Positions 28,198 through 38,764 are shown, counted from the stretch's first letter. The stretch: 64,000 bases of DNA from Sutcliffiella horikoshii (GCF_019931755.1 NZ_CP082918.1:2956001-3020000); one strand, 5' to 3'. Numbers and translations are program-made. The notes: generated by a model from the sequence alone, not told the origin.

Positions 28198-28965
28198 TTA
28201 TTGCTTTCCACCGACACGTTGAATTTTAACATCTTTCAAAATATCATTGATGACATATCCACCAAGGATAAGTCCCGCTACAGACGGCACAAATGCATTG
28301 GAGGAAGGTGGCATTTTTGCTTTGCGAATTTCTGCATTATCATTTCCGACCGTTTTACGAACATCTTCACGAATGACAATTGGGCTCTCATCAGAGAATA
28401 CCACTTTAATGCCACGGTGAATCCCTTCTTTACGAAGTCGAGTTCGGATGACTTTTGCGATAGGATCTGTGTGCGTTTTGGAAATGTCCGCCATTTTGAA
28501 ACGGGTTGGATCCATCTTATTTGCCGCACCCATACTGGAAACCATCGGAATCTTGCGCTTTAGACACTCTTTCATTAAATGAATTTTATAGGAAATCGTA
28601 TCAGAAGCATCAATCACATAATCCAATCCATAGCTGAAGAACTCTTCGTACGTTTCTTCTGTGTAGAACATTTTAAGGGCAATTACTTCACAGTCAGGAT
28701 TGATGTCCTGGATTCGCGCTTTCATCAGATCTGCTTTTGGTTGACCAACTGTGGACATAAGTGCATGAATCTGACGGTTAACATTTGTAATGTCCACATC
28801 ATCTTTATCCACTAAAATAAGGCGGCCGACGCCGGAACGTGCTAAAGCTTCTGCTGAGAAAGAACCTACCCCGCCTATTCCTAATACTGCAACCGTGCTA
28901 TTTTTAAGGGTTTCTAGACCTTCTTTACCTATTGCCAATTCGTTTCGTGAAAATTGGTGTAACAC
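28198..28965 (-). CDS. tcdA: tRNA threonylcarbamoyladenosine dehydratase TcdA (YrvM)
   Basis: 255-residue E1-like enzyme that cyclises t6A to ct6A in tRNA. The nucleotide-binding motif is VLGIGGVGSFSAEALARSGVG and the adenylation arginine region is DVTNVNRQ-like (DDVDITNVNRQIHAL). The family DASDTISYKIHLMKEC segment is also present. The start is GTG at 28965, 10 bases after GGAG. 6S RNA and aspS lie upstream as in B. subtilis. Confidence 0.92.
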   Translation of the reverse strand: MLHQFSRNELAIGKEGLETLKNSTVAVLGIGGVGSFSAEALARSGVGRLILVDKDDVDITNVNRQIHALMSTVGQPKADLMKARIQDINPDCEVIALKMFYTEETYEEFFSYGLDYVIDASDTISYKIHLMKECLKRKIPMVSSMGAANKMDPTRFKMADISKTHTDPIAKVIRTRLRKEGIHRGIKVVFSDESPIVIREDVRKTVGNDNAEIRKAKMPPSSNAFVPSVAGLILGGYVINDILKDVKIQRVGGKQ

Positions 28966-29165
28966 TGCATATCAACTCCATTTATCGCTTGTTTCATTTT
29001 TAATGTCTTTTAAAGATTGTACCCGAAATCGAATATAACATACTTTGGGTGAAAAGCAAGTAGTCGGATAGGAATTTTTCTTTTTTACGAATTGGGTTTC
29101 AATACCTTATAATGAAGGGAATAGTAACTGAATATTATTTTTTTATTGAAAGCGGGGAGTTTGTA

Positions 29166-29621
29166 TTGAAAAATCTTTTGAAGGCCTTATCTTACTTCTT
29201 AGTTATTGGCAGTGGTTTAGTAACAATCTTTCGCTTGAACAAAACGAATAAACAGTTAATGGCACGGGAAACAACTTCGTTTCAGGTGAAACAGACACTT
29301 GAAGCGATTGCTGCGACGTTGGAGAAGACGCAAAACAATGAGCGTTCTACCTCAGCGGAAAGCAAGCAACAAACCTTGGAGCTTGCTAGAGATGAGGGTT
29401 CGAGCGTAATGACTTCCGACATGGAAGTTCAGGAGAATGATCAAGAAATTGCTGAAGAACAACAAGAAGCCCCCCCTTTGATAAAAGCGAACAAGAATGC
29501 GCGTGGCGAGTATATTTATCACGTTCCAGGTGGTGTTTTCTATAACCGGACGACTCCAGTGGAATGGTTTCATACTGAAGAAGAGGCGCAGGCAAAAGGG
29601 TATCGGAAGTCTGCGAGGTAA
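29166..29621 (+). CDS. Membrane-anchored protein with C-terminal sunset-type motif
   Basis: 151 residues. One N-terminal hydrophobic segment (LSYFLVIGSGLVTIF), a charged Glu/Gln-rich linker, then a compact C-terminal motif YIYHVPGGVFYNRTTPVEWF...EEEAQAKGYRKS. This resembles the small sunset domain found at the ends of some secreted nucleases and envelope proteins. The TTG at 29166 is chosen because GGGGAG lies 6 bases upstream; an ATG at 29112 lacks a ribosome binding site. The function is unknown; location would be the membrane with the motif probably outside. Confidence 0.7.
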   Translation: MKNLLKALSYFLVIGSGLVTIFRLNKTNKQLMARETTSFQVKQTLEAIAATLEKTQNNERSTSAESKQQTLELARDEGSSVMTSDMEVQENDQEIAEEQQEAPPLIKANKNARGEYIYHVPGGVFYNRTTPVEWFHTEEEAQAKGYRKSAR

Positions 29622-29635
29622 TGATTATTTGTGCG

Positions 29636-29669
29636 ACAACCTTCATTTTGAGTGAGGGTTGTTTTTTTG
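29636..29669 (+). terminator. Terminator of the sunset-motif gene
   Basis: Stem ACAACCTTCA/TGAGGGTTGT followed by seven T on the plus strand. Confidence 0.88.
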
Positions 29670-29683
29670 TAATGATTTTTGCA

Positions 29684-29938
29684 TAAAAAAACCGGCATTC
29701 CGCAATAATGCGAAATACCGGTTTTTGATCCGTATGTAGGCAAGTCCCAATCGTGCCGTCGTTGATGCCTTCGTTTTGATCCCCGCTCACAGCAGGTGGG
29801 TGCTCTGTTTCATGCATGTAGTAAGTCCTCACGAGGAAGGCATGTACGCAGCAACGAAAACTCTGAGCTCCCGTATAATCTATTGTTCGGTCAAAACAAT
29901 AGGTTATACGACGAACACATCAGGACTTGCGACTTCTT
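29684..29938 (-). ncRNA. bsrA: 6S-1 RNA (BsrA)
   Basis: The minus strand begins near GAAGTCGCAAGTCCTGATGTG and ends with GGGACTTGCC plus a strong terminator hairpin (ACCGGTATT...AATGCCGGT and T-run, ends at 29684). The ends pair (GCAAGTCC with GGACTTGC), and the long imperfect hairpin with a central bubble is the 6S architecture that binds sigma-A RNA polymerase. In B. subtilis 6S-1 RNA also lies between aspS and yrvM (tcdA). Ends are approximate to a few bases. Confidence 0.9.
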
Positions 29939-29944
29939 GAAGTA

Positions 29945-29973
29945 ATCTTAACACACAGGGTATTTGTTTTCAA
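29945..29973 (-). promoter_or_regulatory. Sigma-A promoter of 6S-1 RNA
   Basis: TTGAAA (29968-29973), 17-bp spacer, TAAGAT (29945-29950); predicted start near 29938. Confidence 0.85.
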
Positions 29974-29993
29974 CTATCACCGTATGGGAAAAT

Positions 29994-31769
29994 CTACTCT
30001 TTTTTGACAGCTAGCGACAAATGTAACTCGTCTAATTGCCCACCTGCAACTGGACTTGGCGCTTCTGTCAGGATGCAGCTTGCGCTTGCCGTTTTAGGGA
30101 ATGCGATGGTGTCACGCAAGTTCGTTCTGCCTGCCAACAGCATAACTAAACGGTCTAATCCAAGAGCAATCCCACCATGTGGAGGAGTTCCGTATTCGAA
30201 TGCTTCCAGTAGGAAACCGAACTGTTCCGTTGCCTCTTCTTTACTGAAACCAAGCACTTCAAACATTTTTTCCTGGATGTCACGTTCGTAAATACGTAAA
30301 GAACCTCCGCCTAGCTCATAACCGTTCAATACTAAGTCGTATGCTTGAGCACGGACTTCTCCTGGGTTTGTTTCCAGTAATGGAAGATCTTCACGAACAG
30401 GCATCGTGAATGGATGGTGAGCAGCAAAATAGCGGCCTGCTTCTTCATCGTACTCAAGTAATGGCCAGTCCGTTACCCATAAGAAGTTGTATTTGCTTTC
30501 GTCGATTAGACCAAGTTCTTTTCCAAGTTTTAAACGAAGAGCACCTAGAGCATCTGCCACAACAGATTTTTTATCTGCCACGAATAGGATCAAGTCCCCT
30601 TCAACAGCATCTAGAGATTGGATGAAGCCTTGTTGTTCTTCTTCATTGAAGAATTTTGCGATCGGCCCTTTCAATCCTTCTGTTTCTACCTTTAACCAAG
30701 CTAATCCTTTTGCTCCGTATACAGCAACAAATTCAGTCAGGGCATCGATATCCTTACGGGAGTACTTGCTTGCCGCAACTTTTACATTGATTGCTTTTAC
30801 TTGACCGCCATTGTTAACAGCTGCGCTGAATACTTTGAATCCACAGTCAGCAACTTGCTCGGACAGGTCCACAAGTTCCATTTCAAAACGAGTGTCTGGC
30901 TTGTCGGAACCGTATCTGTTCATGGCATCTTGATAAGTGATACGAGGGAACGTTTCTGGTACATCCACACTCTTTGTATTTTTCATCACCATTCTCATCA
31001 TGTCTTCCATCATGCCGATAATTTCTTCTTGTGACAAAAAGGAAGTCTCGATGTCGACTTGTGTGAACTCAGGCTGTCTGTCTGCACGAAGGTCCTCGTC
31101 ACGGAAGCAACGAGCGATTTGATAATAGCGCTCCACACCGGAAACCATCAACAGCTGCTTGAAGATTTGCGGAGACTGTGGCAATGCGTAAAATTCACCT
31201 GCGTGTACACGGCTTGGTACTAGATAGTCACGTGCACCTTCTGGCGTGCTTTTCGTTAAGATAGGCGTTTCCACTTCCATGAACTGTTGGTCGTTCAAAA
31301 ATTCACGGATGGAACGCGTTACGTCATGACGCATCTTCAATGTGTCAAACATAACCGGACGGCGAAGGTCCAGGTAACGGTATTTCAGACGGATATCTTC
31401 ATTTACTTCTGTCTTGCTGTCCAATACGAATGGTGGTGTTTTTGCCGCATTCAAGACTTCAATGGCTTCTGCCTGTACTTCGATTGCACCTGTTTTCAGG
31501 TTAGGGTTTACTGTTGCCTCATCACGGGCAACCACTTTTCCTTTAATATATAAAACGTACTCGTTACGTACACTTTCAGCTGTTTTTAAAGCTTCTGCAG
31601 AAACATCTGGATTGAAGACAATCTGCACAAGTCCTGTACGGTCACGAAGGTCTAAGAAAATAAGTCCTCCCAGGTCACGGCGCTTTTGCACCCAGCCTTT
31701 TAATTCTATTGTTTCTCCGATGGATGATTGTGGGACTTCGCCACAGTTATATGTTCTACCTTGCATCAT
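29994..31769 (-). CDS. aspS: Aspartyl-tRNA synthetase
   Basis: 591 residues, bacterial-type class II AspRS. N-terminal OB-fold anticodon-binding domain (about 15-105), catalytic core with motif 2 [20 protein letters not shown], a GAD insertion domain, and motif 3 [15 protein letters not shown] near the C-terminus. It begins immediately after the hisS stop codon, so the two are translationally linked. ATG at 31769 or the one at 31766 could both use AGAGGT. As other bacilli, charging of tRNA-Asn by this enzyme is not implied. Confidence 0.97.
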   Translation of the reverse strand: MMQGRTYNCGEVPQSSIGETIELKGWVQKRRDLGGLIFLDLRDRTGLVQIVFNPDVSAEALKTAESVRNEYVLYIKGKVVARDEATVNPNLKTGAIEVQAEAIEVLNAAKTPPFVLDSKTEVNEDIRLKYRYLDLRRPVMFDTLKMRHDVTRSIREFLNDQQFMEVETPILTKSTPEGARDYLVPSRVHAGEFYALPQSPQIFKQLLMVSGVERYYQIARCFRDEDLRADRQPEFTQVDIETSFLSQEEIIGMMEDMMRMVMKNTKSVDVPETFPRITYQDAMNRYGSDKPDTRFEMELVDLSEQVADCGFKVFSAAVNNGGQVKAINVKVAASKYSRKDIDALTEFVAVYGAKGLAWLKVETEGLKGPIAKFFNEEEQQGFIQSLDAVEGDLILFVADKKSVVADALGALRLKLGKELGLIDESKYNFLWVTDWPLLEYDEEAGRYFAAHHPFTMPVREDLPLLETNPGEVRAQAYDLVLNGYELGGGSLRIYERDIQEKMFEVLGFSKEEATEQFGFLLEAFEYGTPPHGGIALGLDRLVMLLAGRTNLRDTIAFPKTASASCILTEAPSPVAGGQLDELHLSLAVKKE

Positions 31770-33050
31770 TTACCTCTCCCCACTTTTCTTTTCTGTGATG
31801 TATGCTACTGCTTCTTCAAAAGAAACTTCCTGTTGCTCGCCTGTTTCCATTTCTTTGATGGATACAACGCCTTTATCTAACTCATCATCACCAAAAACGA
31901 TGGTGTATTTTGCTTGCAGGCGGTCGGCTGCTTTGAACTGGGCTTTCATTTTTTTATCCTGATAATCTTTTTCAGCAACAATTCCAGCTTTTCTTAGATC
32001 AAAAAGTAGCTTTACTGCTGTTTCTTTCGCCTTGTCTCCAAGTGCGACCACATAGCAATCGATGGAATCTTCAAATGGAAACTTTACATTTTCTGCTTCC
32101 ATAGCAGATATAAGGCGCTCAATACTTAGAGCAAATCCGATACCAGGTGTTTCCGGCCCTCCGATTTCTTGGACCAGCCCGTTGTAGCGTCCTCCACCAC
32201 ATAGGGTTGTGATGGCACCGAAACCTTCTGACGTGCTCATGATCTCAAATGCTGTGTGGTAATAGTAATCAAGTCCGCGCACCAAGTTCGGATCAATTTC
32301 ATATTGAATGCCTAGAGCAGAAAGATAAGCTACCACTTTATCAAAATAAGCTTTGGACTCTTCATTCAAGTAATCAAGGATGGATGGCGCGGTTGCCATC
32401 AATTCGTGATCGCGATCTTTCTTGCAATCAAGGATTCTGAGAGGATTTTTCTCTAAACGTCCTTGGCAATCGCCGCAAAACTCGTTGATTCTCGGTTGGA
32501 AGTGATTGATCAACGCATCTCTGTGTGCTTGACGGCTTTCCTTATCCCCTAAGCTGTTAATGACAACTTTTAAGTTATTAAGGCCTAAGCTTTTATATAA
32601 TTCCACTGCCAGAGCAATTACTTCTGCATCTATGGATGGATCATTGCTCCCAAGAGCTTCAATTCCGAACTGAACGAACTGACGGAAGCGCCCTGCCTGT
32701 GGACGTTCGTAACGGAACATTTGGCCGATATAGTAAAGCTTCGTCGGTTGCGTCGGTGAACCGAACATTTTGTTGTTCACATAAGAACGCGCTACGGAAG
32801 CAGTTCCTTCTGGACGAAGTGTAAGACTTCTGCCGCCTCGGTCTTCAAATGTGTACATCTCCTTCTGCACCACATCCGTTGTATCCCCCACACCTCTTAA
32901 AAACAACTCCGTGCTCTCAAAAATCGGCGTCCTAATCTCCTTATAATTATATAACTCACAAATCTCCTTCGCCTTCGCCTCAATATACTGCCACTTCTCC
33001 ACCGTACCAGGTAAAATATCCTGCGTACCACGCGGTATCTGAATCGCCAT
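31770..33050 (-). CDS. hisS: Histidyl-tRNA synthetase
   Basis: 426-residue class II synthetase. Motif 2 is [19 protein letters not shown], the histidine-binding motif is [14 protein letters not shown], and motif 3 is [13 protein letters not shown]; the C-terminal anticodon-binding domain starts near residue 330. ATG at 33050 has AGGAGGAACCGTAA upstream. Preceded by a palindrome and a T-box leader, cotranscribed with aspS. Confidence 0.97.
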   Translation of the reverse strand: MAIQIPRGTQDILPGTVEKWQYIEAKAKEICELYNYKEIRTPIFESTELFLRGVGDTTDVVQKEMYTFEDRGGRSLTLRPEGTASVARSYVNNKMFGSPTQPTKLYYIGQMFRYERPQAGRFRQFVQFGIEALGSNDPSIDAEVIALAVELYKSLGLNNLKVVINSLGDKESRQAHRDALINHFQPRINEFCGDCQGRLEKNPLRILDCKKDRDHELMATAPSILDYLNEESKAYFDKVVAYLSALGIQYEIDPNLVRGLDYYYHTAFEIMSTSEGFGAITTLCGGGRYNGLVQEIGGPETPGIGFALSIERLISAMEAENVKFPFEDSIDCYVVALGDKAKETAVKLLFDLRKAGIVAEKDYQDKKMKAQFKAADRLQAKYTIVFGDDELDKGVVSIKEMETGEQQEVSFEEAVAYITEKKSGER

Positions 33051-33068
33051 TTACGGTTCCTCCTTATA

Positions 33069-33124
33069 AAGGGGTCAGACCCCTCTTTCGTTATTTAAAG
33101 TGGTAAAGAGGGGTCTGACCCTCT
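33069..33124. repeat. Inverted repeat with GGGGTCAGACCCC arms
   Basis: AGGGGTCAGACCCCTCTTT (33070-33088) is inverted at 33105-33124 with 18 of 20 matching positions. Each arm is itself a palindrome. It lies between the hisS ribosome binding site and the T-box terminator. A related pair with GGTACCTGACCCCA arms is at 41900-41963. Confidence 0.8.
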
Positions 33125-33167
33125 CTACGTTAATTCGTTAAAGTAAATCACCTTTTTTACATATAAA

Positions 33168-33510
33168 AAACTCCCGTCCCTTGTTTATTAACTAAACAAG
33201 GGACGGGAGTTGTATGTCCCGTGGTGCCACCCTAATTGAAGTAGTTTGAAGGCAGGTAAGCATGATGCTTTGTGCCTTTGGTTACTTCCACTCAAGCAGT
33301 TAACGCCTGCAACGTCCATCTCCTAGTAGAGCATTTTCAACATGCTGTTTCAGAGCGGATCCTACGGAGTGTTCATTCATTGAGTCATCAAGGGGAAATG
33401 CTTTCAGCCCGGGGCATTTCTTCTCTTTCCATGTGGTTCTCAACTACTGTTCTCCATCATCGGTATCTTGTATTTTAGTCCATTAACGCGACTAGTTGTT
33501 ATGTAAGATA
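33168..33510 (-). promoter_or_regulatory. T-box leader (tRNA-His sensing) of hisS-aspS
   Basis: Minus strand carries AGGGTGGCACCACGGG (about 33217-33232), the T-box sequence, followed by the terminator ACTCCCGTCCCTTGTTTA/TAAACAAGGGACGGGAGT and a T-run near 33168. tRNA-His is inferred from the gene controlled. This explains the 460-bp non-coding stretch upstream of hisS. Confidence 0.93.
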
Positions 33511-33516
33511 CTTGCT

Positions 33517-33546
33517 AGTATATATACTTTCAAATCTAATTGTCAA
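33517..33546 (-). promoter_or_regulatory. Sigma-A promoter of the hisS leader
   Basis: TTGACA (33541-33546), 18-bp spacer, TATACT (33517-33522) on the minus strand. Confidence 0.85.
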
Positions 33547-33550
33547 GGCT

Positions 33551-33727
33551 TTATTGAATTCGATTCAATTGTTTTTTTAACGATTTTACATCACGCATCG
33601 TAATTCCGAACTCAGATGCCAGTTCCACGTAGGTGGAATCCTTCTCTTTTTCAATGAAATCATGAAAACTTACCCCAAAAACATCTCTACTTCCGTATGC
33701 ACGATTATGTTTATCACTAAATTTCAT
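33551..33727 (-). CDS. yrzK: Small YrzK-like helix-turn-helix protein
   Basis: 58 residues: MKFSDKHNRAYGSRDVFGVS, then a helix-turn-helix-like segment YVELASEFGITMRDVKSLKK. AAAGGAG lies 9-10 bases before ATG at 33727; the longer frame to 33841 is not supported. A gene of this type (yrzK) lies upstream of hisS in B. subtilis; I rely on position and length for the name. Function unknown, possibly a small DNA-binding protein. Confidence 0.6.
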   Translation of the reverse strand: MKFSDKHNRAYGSRDVFGVSFHDFIEKEKDSTYVELASEFGITMRDVKSLKKQLNRIQ

Positions 33728-33860
33728 CTTTTTACGCTCCTTTTTTGCTACACTAGTATCTATCCTGTCCCTTTTTTGCCTGTTTCTTTCAAAAATAGCA
33801 GGAATTTTTTTCACTTTTGTAGAAAAAGAAAGTTTGAACAAAAAATAAGGAGGACAAAAT

Positions 33861-35642
33861 TTGGGTCACAAAGTACATATTTTTCTTATCGCCCTTTTAT
33901 TATTTTCTACCATTTTTTCCTTTTTGGACCCTTCCACTGTGCAGGCGAATAGAACTGTCGTAGTGGCAACTGATGTATTGAACGTGAGGGAGACTCCGGA
34001 TGCAAATGGCATCATCATTTCTAAAGTCCAACGAGGGGAATCCTATCCTGTTGTAGAGAGCCAAGGAGAATGGCTGAAGATACAAGTCACTTCCTCTAAG
34101 GCCGGATGGGTGGCGTCATTCCTAGTCACAGAAAGCAGCGAGGGGGCTCGTTCCACTGCATCAAGATCAGGCGATGGTGCCAATGTTGAAATTCTGACCG
34201 ATGACCTACGTGTTCGATCAGGTCCAGGTACAAACTTTTCAGTTGTAGGTTTTCTACATGCAAGCGCGACATCAGTGCAATACCTGGAGGAAAATGAAAA
34301 CTGGGTAAAAGTTCATTCCGACGGAGTAGAAGGTTGGGTCGCGAAAGAATTTGTGACGATTCTTGCTAAAAAGAAGAAGAAGTCACAGCCTGAACCTACC
34401 GAGTCCACCGAAGAAACCGAAGGACAAAGTGCCACTATCACAACGGACGGCTTGAACATCCGGAGTGAACCATCAACACAAAGCGAAGTTCTTGGCTCTT
34501 TATCAAGTGGTCAACAGGTAGAGGTTCTTGCGATTCGCGGAGAATGGCTGAATATTTCTTATGACGGAACAGTTGGCTGGATACATAGCGATTACGCGAA
34601 TATTATTAAATCCCCTTCTGATTCTGGCACACAAGGCTCAGATTCACCAAAAGCCGAAGCAACTATAAAAGTGGCCGGGCTAAATGTAAGAAGCGAACCG
34701 ACACTTAACGGGAAAGTATTAGAACAACTTTCTGCAGGTACCGTTGTCATGATCATCAGTGAGAGAAACAACTGGTGTGAAATAGAATATGACAATGGGA
34801 AAACGGGATGGATCGCTGGGTGGTTTCTAGAAAAAAGCGGTGTTTCATCTTCAACTCCATCCCAAAGCAATGATGGAACAATCGTAATCGTTGATGATGC
34901 AACCAATATCAGAAGTGCACCTTCCACCGATTCCAAAGTGATATTGCGTGCAGACGAAGGTGAAGAATTCTCCATTGTAGCTGTGGAAGACAACTGGTAT
35001 AAAATAAAGCTGCATGACGGATCAGAAGGCTTTGTTGCCGGCTGGATAGTCGCAACGAAAGGAAACGCAACCAGCATAAAAAGAGCTGGTGCGGAACAAT
35101 ATTTATCTAATAAGGTAATAGTCATCGACCCTGGTCATGGCGGCAGAGATGTCGGAGCTATCGGTGCACAAGGAACCTTTGAAAAGGATCTAACCCTTAG
35201 AACTTCCCTGCTACTGCAAGACAAATTGAAAGCTGCAGGTGCAACAGTCTACATGACTAGAATGTCCGATACATCGGTCCCTTTGCACTCAAGACCGCAA
35301 ATGGCGAACTATCATGGCGCAGACGCTTTCCTGAGCCTCCATTATGATAGTATTGATGATACGAGCGTTACCGGGACCACTACTTACTATTATGGTCCTT
35401 CTGATAAGAACTTGGCAGACAGTGTGCATTCCTCCCTTGTACAATTTACAAATTTACGAGACAGAGAAGTACGCCAAGAAAACTACTTAGTATTGAGAGA
35501 AAGCATGCAACCTTCCCTGCTTTTAGAACTTGGGTATATCAGTAACCGCGGAGAGGAAATAACCGTCCTTTCAGGTGACTTCCAGGAACGGGCATCCACT
35601 GCAATATATCAGGGGTTGGCTCAGTATTTTAGAGGGAATTAA
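33861..35642 (+). CDS. yrvJ: Secreted N-acetylmuramoyl-L-alanine amidase with five SH3b domains (YrvJ type)
   Basis: 593 residues. A signal peptide (about 1-29, LLLFSTIFSFLDPSTVQA) precedes five bacterial SH3 domains, seen as repeated LNVRETP/LRVRSGP/LNIRSEP/LNVRSEP/TNIRSAP starts, and a C-terminal Amidase_3 domain (about 415-593). The zinc-amidase residues are in VIDPGHGGRDVGAIG, FEKDLTLR, LSLHYDS and LLLELGYISN. It would cut the amide between MurNAc and the stem peptide in the wall. TTG at 33861 follows AAGGAGGACAAAAT. Plus strand, divergent from the hisS leader. Confidence 0.93.
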   Translation: MGHKVHIFLIALLLFSTIFSFLDPSTVQANRTVVVATDVLNVRETPDANGIIISKVQRGESYPVVESQGEWLKIQVTSSKAGWVASFLVTESSEGARSTASRSGDGANVEILTDDLRVRSGPGTNFSVVGFLHASATSVQYLEENENWVKVHSDGVEGWVAKEFVTILAKKKKKSQPEPTESTEETEGQSATITTDGLNIRSEPSTQSEVLGSLSSGQQVEVLAIRGEWLNISYDGTVGWIHSDYANIIKSPSDSGTQGSDSPKAEATIKVAGLNVRSEPTLNGKVLEQLSAGTVVMIISERNNWCEIEYDNGKTGWIAGWFLEKSGVSSSTPSQSNDGTIVIVDDATNIRSAPSTDSKVILRADEGEEFSIVAVEDNWYKIKLHDGSEGFVAGWIVATKGNATSIKRAGAEQYLSNKVIVIDPGHGGRDVGAIGAQGTFEKDLTLRTSLLLQDKLKAAGATVYMTRMSDTSVPLHSRPQMANYHGADAFLSLHYDSIDDTSVTGTTTYYYGPSDKNLADSVHSSLVQFTNLRDREVRQENYLVLRESMQPSLLLELGYISNRGEEITVLSGDFQERASTAIYQGLAQYFRGN

Positions 35643-35659
35643 TTAGCTGAAAAGAATGT

Positions 35660-35692
35660 AGAGGACCTATGAAGTTTCAGGTCCTCTTTTTT
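35660..35692 (+). terminator. Terminator of the amidase gene
   Basis: Stem AGAGGACCT/AGGTCCTCT followed by T-run on the plus strand. Confidence 0.88.
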
Positions 35693-35717
35693 GTGATTGT
35701 GATGGGGCTATTTTCGT

Positions 35718-35843
35718 TATTGTGACATTTTAAGCGTCTATTGTAACTTTTTCGGAGGTTATTGTGACTTTTACAGAAGCTATTGTAACTTTTTCATAAC
35801 TTATTGTGACTTTTTCATCGGTTATTGTGACATTTGTACAACA
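35718..35843. repeat. Six tandem copies of a 21-bp repeat
   Basis: Units start at 35718, 35739, 35760, 35781, 35802 and 35823, each beginning TATTGTRACWTTT with variable last bases; spacing is exactly 21 bp throughout. On the minus strand one frame stays open and would read heptads such as KVTITDE, KVTISYE, KVTIASV, KVTITSE, KVTIDA before a stop, but no start codon or ribosome binding site precedes it. Lies between the convergent amidase and dtd genes. Confidence 0.9.
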
Positions 35844-35870
35844 TGACCAACTCCCCCCCACTCCTTCACA

Positions 35871-35915
35871 AAAAAAGCCAGCCACACACCTCCAATTAAA
35901 GGCATGCAACCAGCT
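35871..35915 (-). terminator. Terminator of the relA-dtd transcript
   Basis: On the minus strand AGCTGGTTGCATGCC can pair over 15 positions (many G-U) with GGTGTGTGGCTGGCT, followed by a T-run. It is 9 bp after the dtd stop codon. Confidence 0.65.
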
Positions 35916-35923
35916 TCAAAAAA

Positions 35924-36364
35924 TCATTTACTTTCCACAATCAACGTAACAGGTCCATCATTGACAAAATCCACGTCCATCATGGCACCGAACCGGCCTG
36001 TCTCAACAACTATACCTTTTCCGCGCAACTCTTCGTTAAACGCTTCATAAATGGTTTCTGCATGTTCAGGCTTTGCAGCGTCCATAAAATTAGGACGGCG
36101 GCCCTTGCGGCAGTCGCCATATAAGGTGAACTGAGATACAGACAAAATCTGCCCCTTCACATCAAGTAATGAAAGGTTCATTTTATCCTGCTCGTCTTCA
36201 AAAATACGGAGGTTTGATACTTTTTCCGCAACATAGGCTGCATCTTCAATCGTATCCTCATGAGTGACGCCAACAAGTAACATCAGTCCACGATCAATTT
36301 TCCCCACTACATCACCAGACACACGAACTTCCGCTCTCTTCGCTCTCTGTAATACAACTCTCAT
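35924..36364 (-). CDS. dtd: D-aminoacyl-tRNA deacylase
   Basis: 146 residues; removes D-amino acids (and glycine) mischarged on tRNAs. The family motifs [20 protein letters not shown] and the C-terminal GxPVTL-type motif [11 protein letters not shown] are present. It follows relA by 16 bp, the conserved order in bacilli. Confidence 0.95.
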   Translation of the reverse strand: MRVVLQRAKRAEVRVSGDVVGKIDRGLMLLVGVTHEDTIEDAAYVAEKVSNLRIFEDEQDKMNLSLLDVKGQILSVSQFTLYGDCRKGRRPNFMDAAKPEHAETIYEAFNEELRGKGIVVETGRFGAMMDVDFVNDGPVTLIVESK

Positions 36365-36380
36365 GTCAAAAGAACCTCTC

Positions 36381-38579
36381 TTACTGCATTATTCTTCGAA
36401 CAGCATAAATATCGGAAATCTGTTTGATCCGCTCCACGACTTTATGCAAATGATTGATATTATGAATAGCAATTGCCATATGAATCGTTGCCATCTTATT
36501 ACGATCAGAACGGCCGGAAACTGCCGTAATATCGGTCTTCGTTTCGTTAACCGCCTGCAACACTTCATTTAACAAGCCTCTGCGATCATAGCCTGTTATT
36601 TCTATTTCCACATTGTACTCGCGGTTGTCTTTAACATCACTTTCCCAGTCTACATCAATAAGACGGTCATTCGTGCCTTCAGCTTCAACGTTTGCACAAT
36701 CTGCACGGTGGACGGACACACCACGCCCTCTTGTGATGAAACCTACAATCTCATCCCCAGGTACAGGATTACAGCACTTAGAAAGACGAACAAGCAAGCT
36801 GTCAATTCCTTGCACGACTACACCAGCATCTTTGCGCTTTTTGACTGGAGCTGTTTTCTTTTTCTCTGCATTTTCAGTGATATCTGTAATTTGTTGTTCT
36901 TTATCACGCTGACGACGCTGCTTTTCAGTCAAACGGTTTGCCACTTGTAGAGCGGTGATTCCGTTATACCCGACTGCGGCAAACATATCATCTGCTGTCA
37001 TGAAGTTAAACTTTTCCGAAACGCGGGTAATGTTTTCTGTATTCAGAATTTCCTTTAAGTCAAAGTCCATTCCCTTGATTTCTTTTTCAACAAGGTCACG
37101 GCCTTTTTCCACATTTTCCTCACGACGCTGTTTCTTGAAGAACTGTCGGATTCTATTTTTCGCCTGGGAGGTTTGAGCAAGCTTCAACCAGTCCTGACTC
37201 GGCCCATAGGAATGCTTGGACGTCAGGATCTCAATGATATCACCAGTTTTCAATTTATAATCCAATGTGACCATTTTACCGTTCACTTTGGCGCCAATCG
37301 TTTTATTTCCGATCTCGGAGTGAATACGATAAGAAAAATCAATCGGCACAGATCCGCTAGGAAGCTCGATAACATCGCCTTTTGGTGTGAAAACGAACAC
37401 CATATCAGAGAACAGGTCAATTTTTAACGACTCCATGAATTCTTCTGCATTTGTCGCATCATTTTGCCACTCAAGAATTTCACGGAACCATGTTAATTTT
37501 TCTTCAAAAGATGCACGGTCATCTGCTTCTTTGTCCTCTTTATAGGCCCAGTGTGCAGCGATTCCGTATTCTGCAATCTGGTGCATCTCACTTGTACGGA
37601 TCTGCACTTCCAAAGGATCTCCCTTTGGTCCGATCACAGTTGTATGCAGGGACTGGTACATATTCGGTTTTGGCATGGCAATATAATCTTTAAAGCGACC
37701 AGGCATCGGTTTCCAGCATGTGTGAATGATTCCAAGAACCGCATAACAGTCTTTGATACTGTTAACAATGATGCGGACAGCTAATAGATCGTAAATCTCG
37801 CTAAACTGCTTGTTCTGTTTAGCCATTTTACGATAGATGCTATAAATATGCTTAGGGCGACCGGAAAGCTCCGCAGTGATTTCCACTTCTTCAAGACGGT
37901 CGTTTACTTCATTCATAACCTCGGAAATATACTGCTCACGCTCTGCACGCTTACGCTTCATCAGGTTAACGATGCGATAGTATTGTTGTGGATTTAGATA
38001 CCGTAATGCTGTATCCTCAAGCTCCCACTTAATTTTACTGATCCCCAGTCGGTGGGCAAGCGGTGCAAAAATTTCAAGAGTTTCGTTCGAAATCCGACGT
38101 TGTTTTTCTTGCGGAAGATGCTTCAATGTCCTCATATTATGAAGACGGTCTGCAAGCTTAATTAATATGACGCGGATATCCTGAGCCATCGCCACGAACA
38201 TTTTTCGATGGTTTTCTGCTTGTTGCTCTTCCTGGGACTTGTACTTAATTTTCCCAAGCTTCGTCACACCGTCCACAAGCATCGCCACTTCGGCATTAAA
38301 GGCTTCCTTGATCTCCTCCAAGGTAACGGACGTATCTTCCACTACATCATGAAGAAACCCAGCCGCAATGGTGGATGGATCTAGATCAAGGTCCACAAGG
38401 ATTCCTGCGACCTGTATTGGATGTATGATATAAGGCTCACCGGATTTTCGATATTGTTCTGCATGAGCGTTTTTCGCAAACTCATACGCTCTTTCCAAAA
38501 AGGCAATGTCCTCACCCTTTAGATAGCGCCTCGCATTATCTATCACCTGGTCTGCAGTTAATACTTGCTCATTTGCCAT
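36381..38579 (-). CDS. relA: Bifunctional (p)ppGpp synthetase/hydrolase RelA
   Basis: 732 residues. HD hydrolase domain (about 45-150, with FLHDVVEDT), synthetase domain (about 235-350, with [20 protein letters not shown]), TGS domain (about 390-450), zinc-finger-like stretch and C-terminal ACT domain (about 660-732). The HD residues are intact, so both synthesis and hydrolysis are expected. ATG at 38579 follows AAAGGTGAG; the upstream GTG overlaps the ribosome binding site. It has its own promoter at 38736-38764. Confidence 0.96.
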   Translation of the reverse strand: MANEQVLTADQVIDNARRYLKGEDIAFLERAYEFAKNAHAEQYRKSGEPYIIHPIQVAGILVDLDLDPSTIAAGFLHDVVEDTSVTLEEIKEAFNAEVAMLVDGVTKLGKIKYKSQEEQQAENHRKMFVAMAQDIRVILIKLADRLHNMRTLKHLPQEKQRRISNETLEIFAPLAHRLGISKIKWELEDTALRYLNPQQYYRIVNLMKRKRAEREQYISEVMNEVNDRLEEVEITAELSGRPKHIYSIYRKMAKQNKQFSEIYDLLAVRIIVNSIKDCYAVLGIIHTCWKPMPGRFKDYIAMPKPNMYQSLHTTVIGPKGDPLEVQIRTSEMHQIAEYGIAAHWAYKEDKEADDRASFEEKLTWFREILEWQNDATNAEEFMESLKIDLFSDMVFVFTPKGDVIELPSGSVPIDFSYRIHSEIGNKTIGAKVNGKMVTLDYKLKTGDIIEILTSKHSYGPSQDWLKLAQTSQAKNRIRQFFKKQRREENVEKGRDLVEKEIKGMDFDLKEILNTENITRVSEKFNFMTADDMFAAVGYNGITALQVANRLTEKQRRQRDKEQQITDITENAEKKKTAPVKKRKDAGVVVQGIDSLLVRLSKCCNPVPGDEIVGFITRGRGVSVHRADCANVEAEGTNDRLIDVDWESDVKDNREYNVEIEITGYDRRGLLNEVLQAVNETKTDITAVSGRSDRNKMATIHMAIAIHNINHLHKVVERIKQISDIYAVRRIMQ

Positions 38580-38735
38580 ATTTCTACTCACCTTTTTGAC
38601 TTTCTTTTTTTATTTTACTAGACATATCCTATTAAAAAAGCGCAAGCGCCTATGATCTTTATTTTAATTTCTTACCATTATGGACAGAAATCTTTCGTTC
38701 TTTACTTGAATAGAACAAAAAAGTATATTGTTTTT

Positions 38736-38764
38736 ATTATCGTGAAATTTTATGTAGATGTAAA
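38736..38764 (-). promoter_or_regulatory. Sigma-A promoter of relA
   Basis: TTTACA (38759-38764), 17-bp spacer, GATAAT (38736-38741) on the minus strand; leader of about 150 nt. Confidence 0.75.

Noticed and set aside
35718..35843. 21-bp repeat as CRISPR or as a real small gene
   Set aside because: No constant-repeat/variable-spacer pattern; the open minus-strand frame lacks a start codon and ribosome binding site.
38637..38648. GGCGCTTGCGC hairpin as a true terminator
   Set aside because: The stem is only four or five pairs. Kept as a note under the apt-relA gap, not as a separate terminator.
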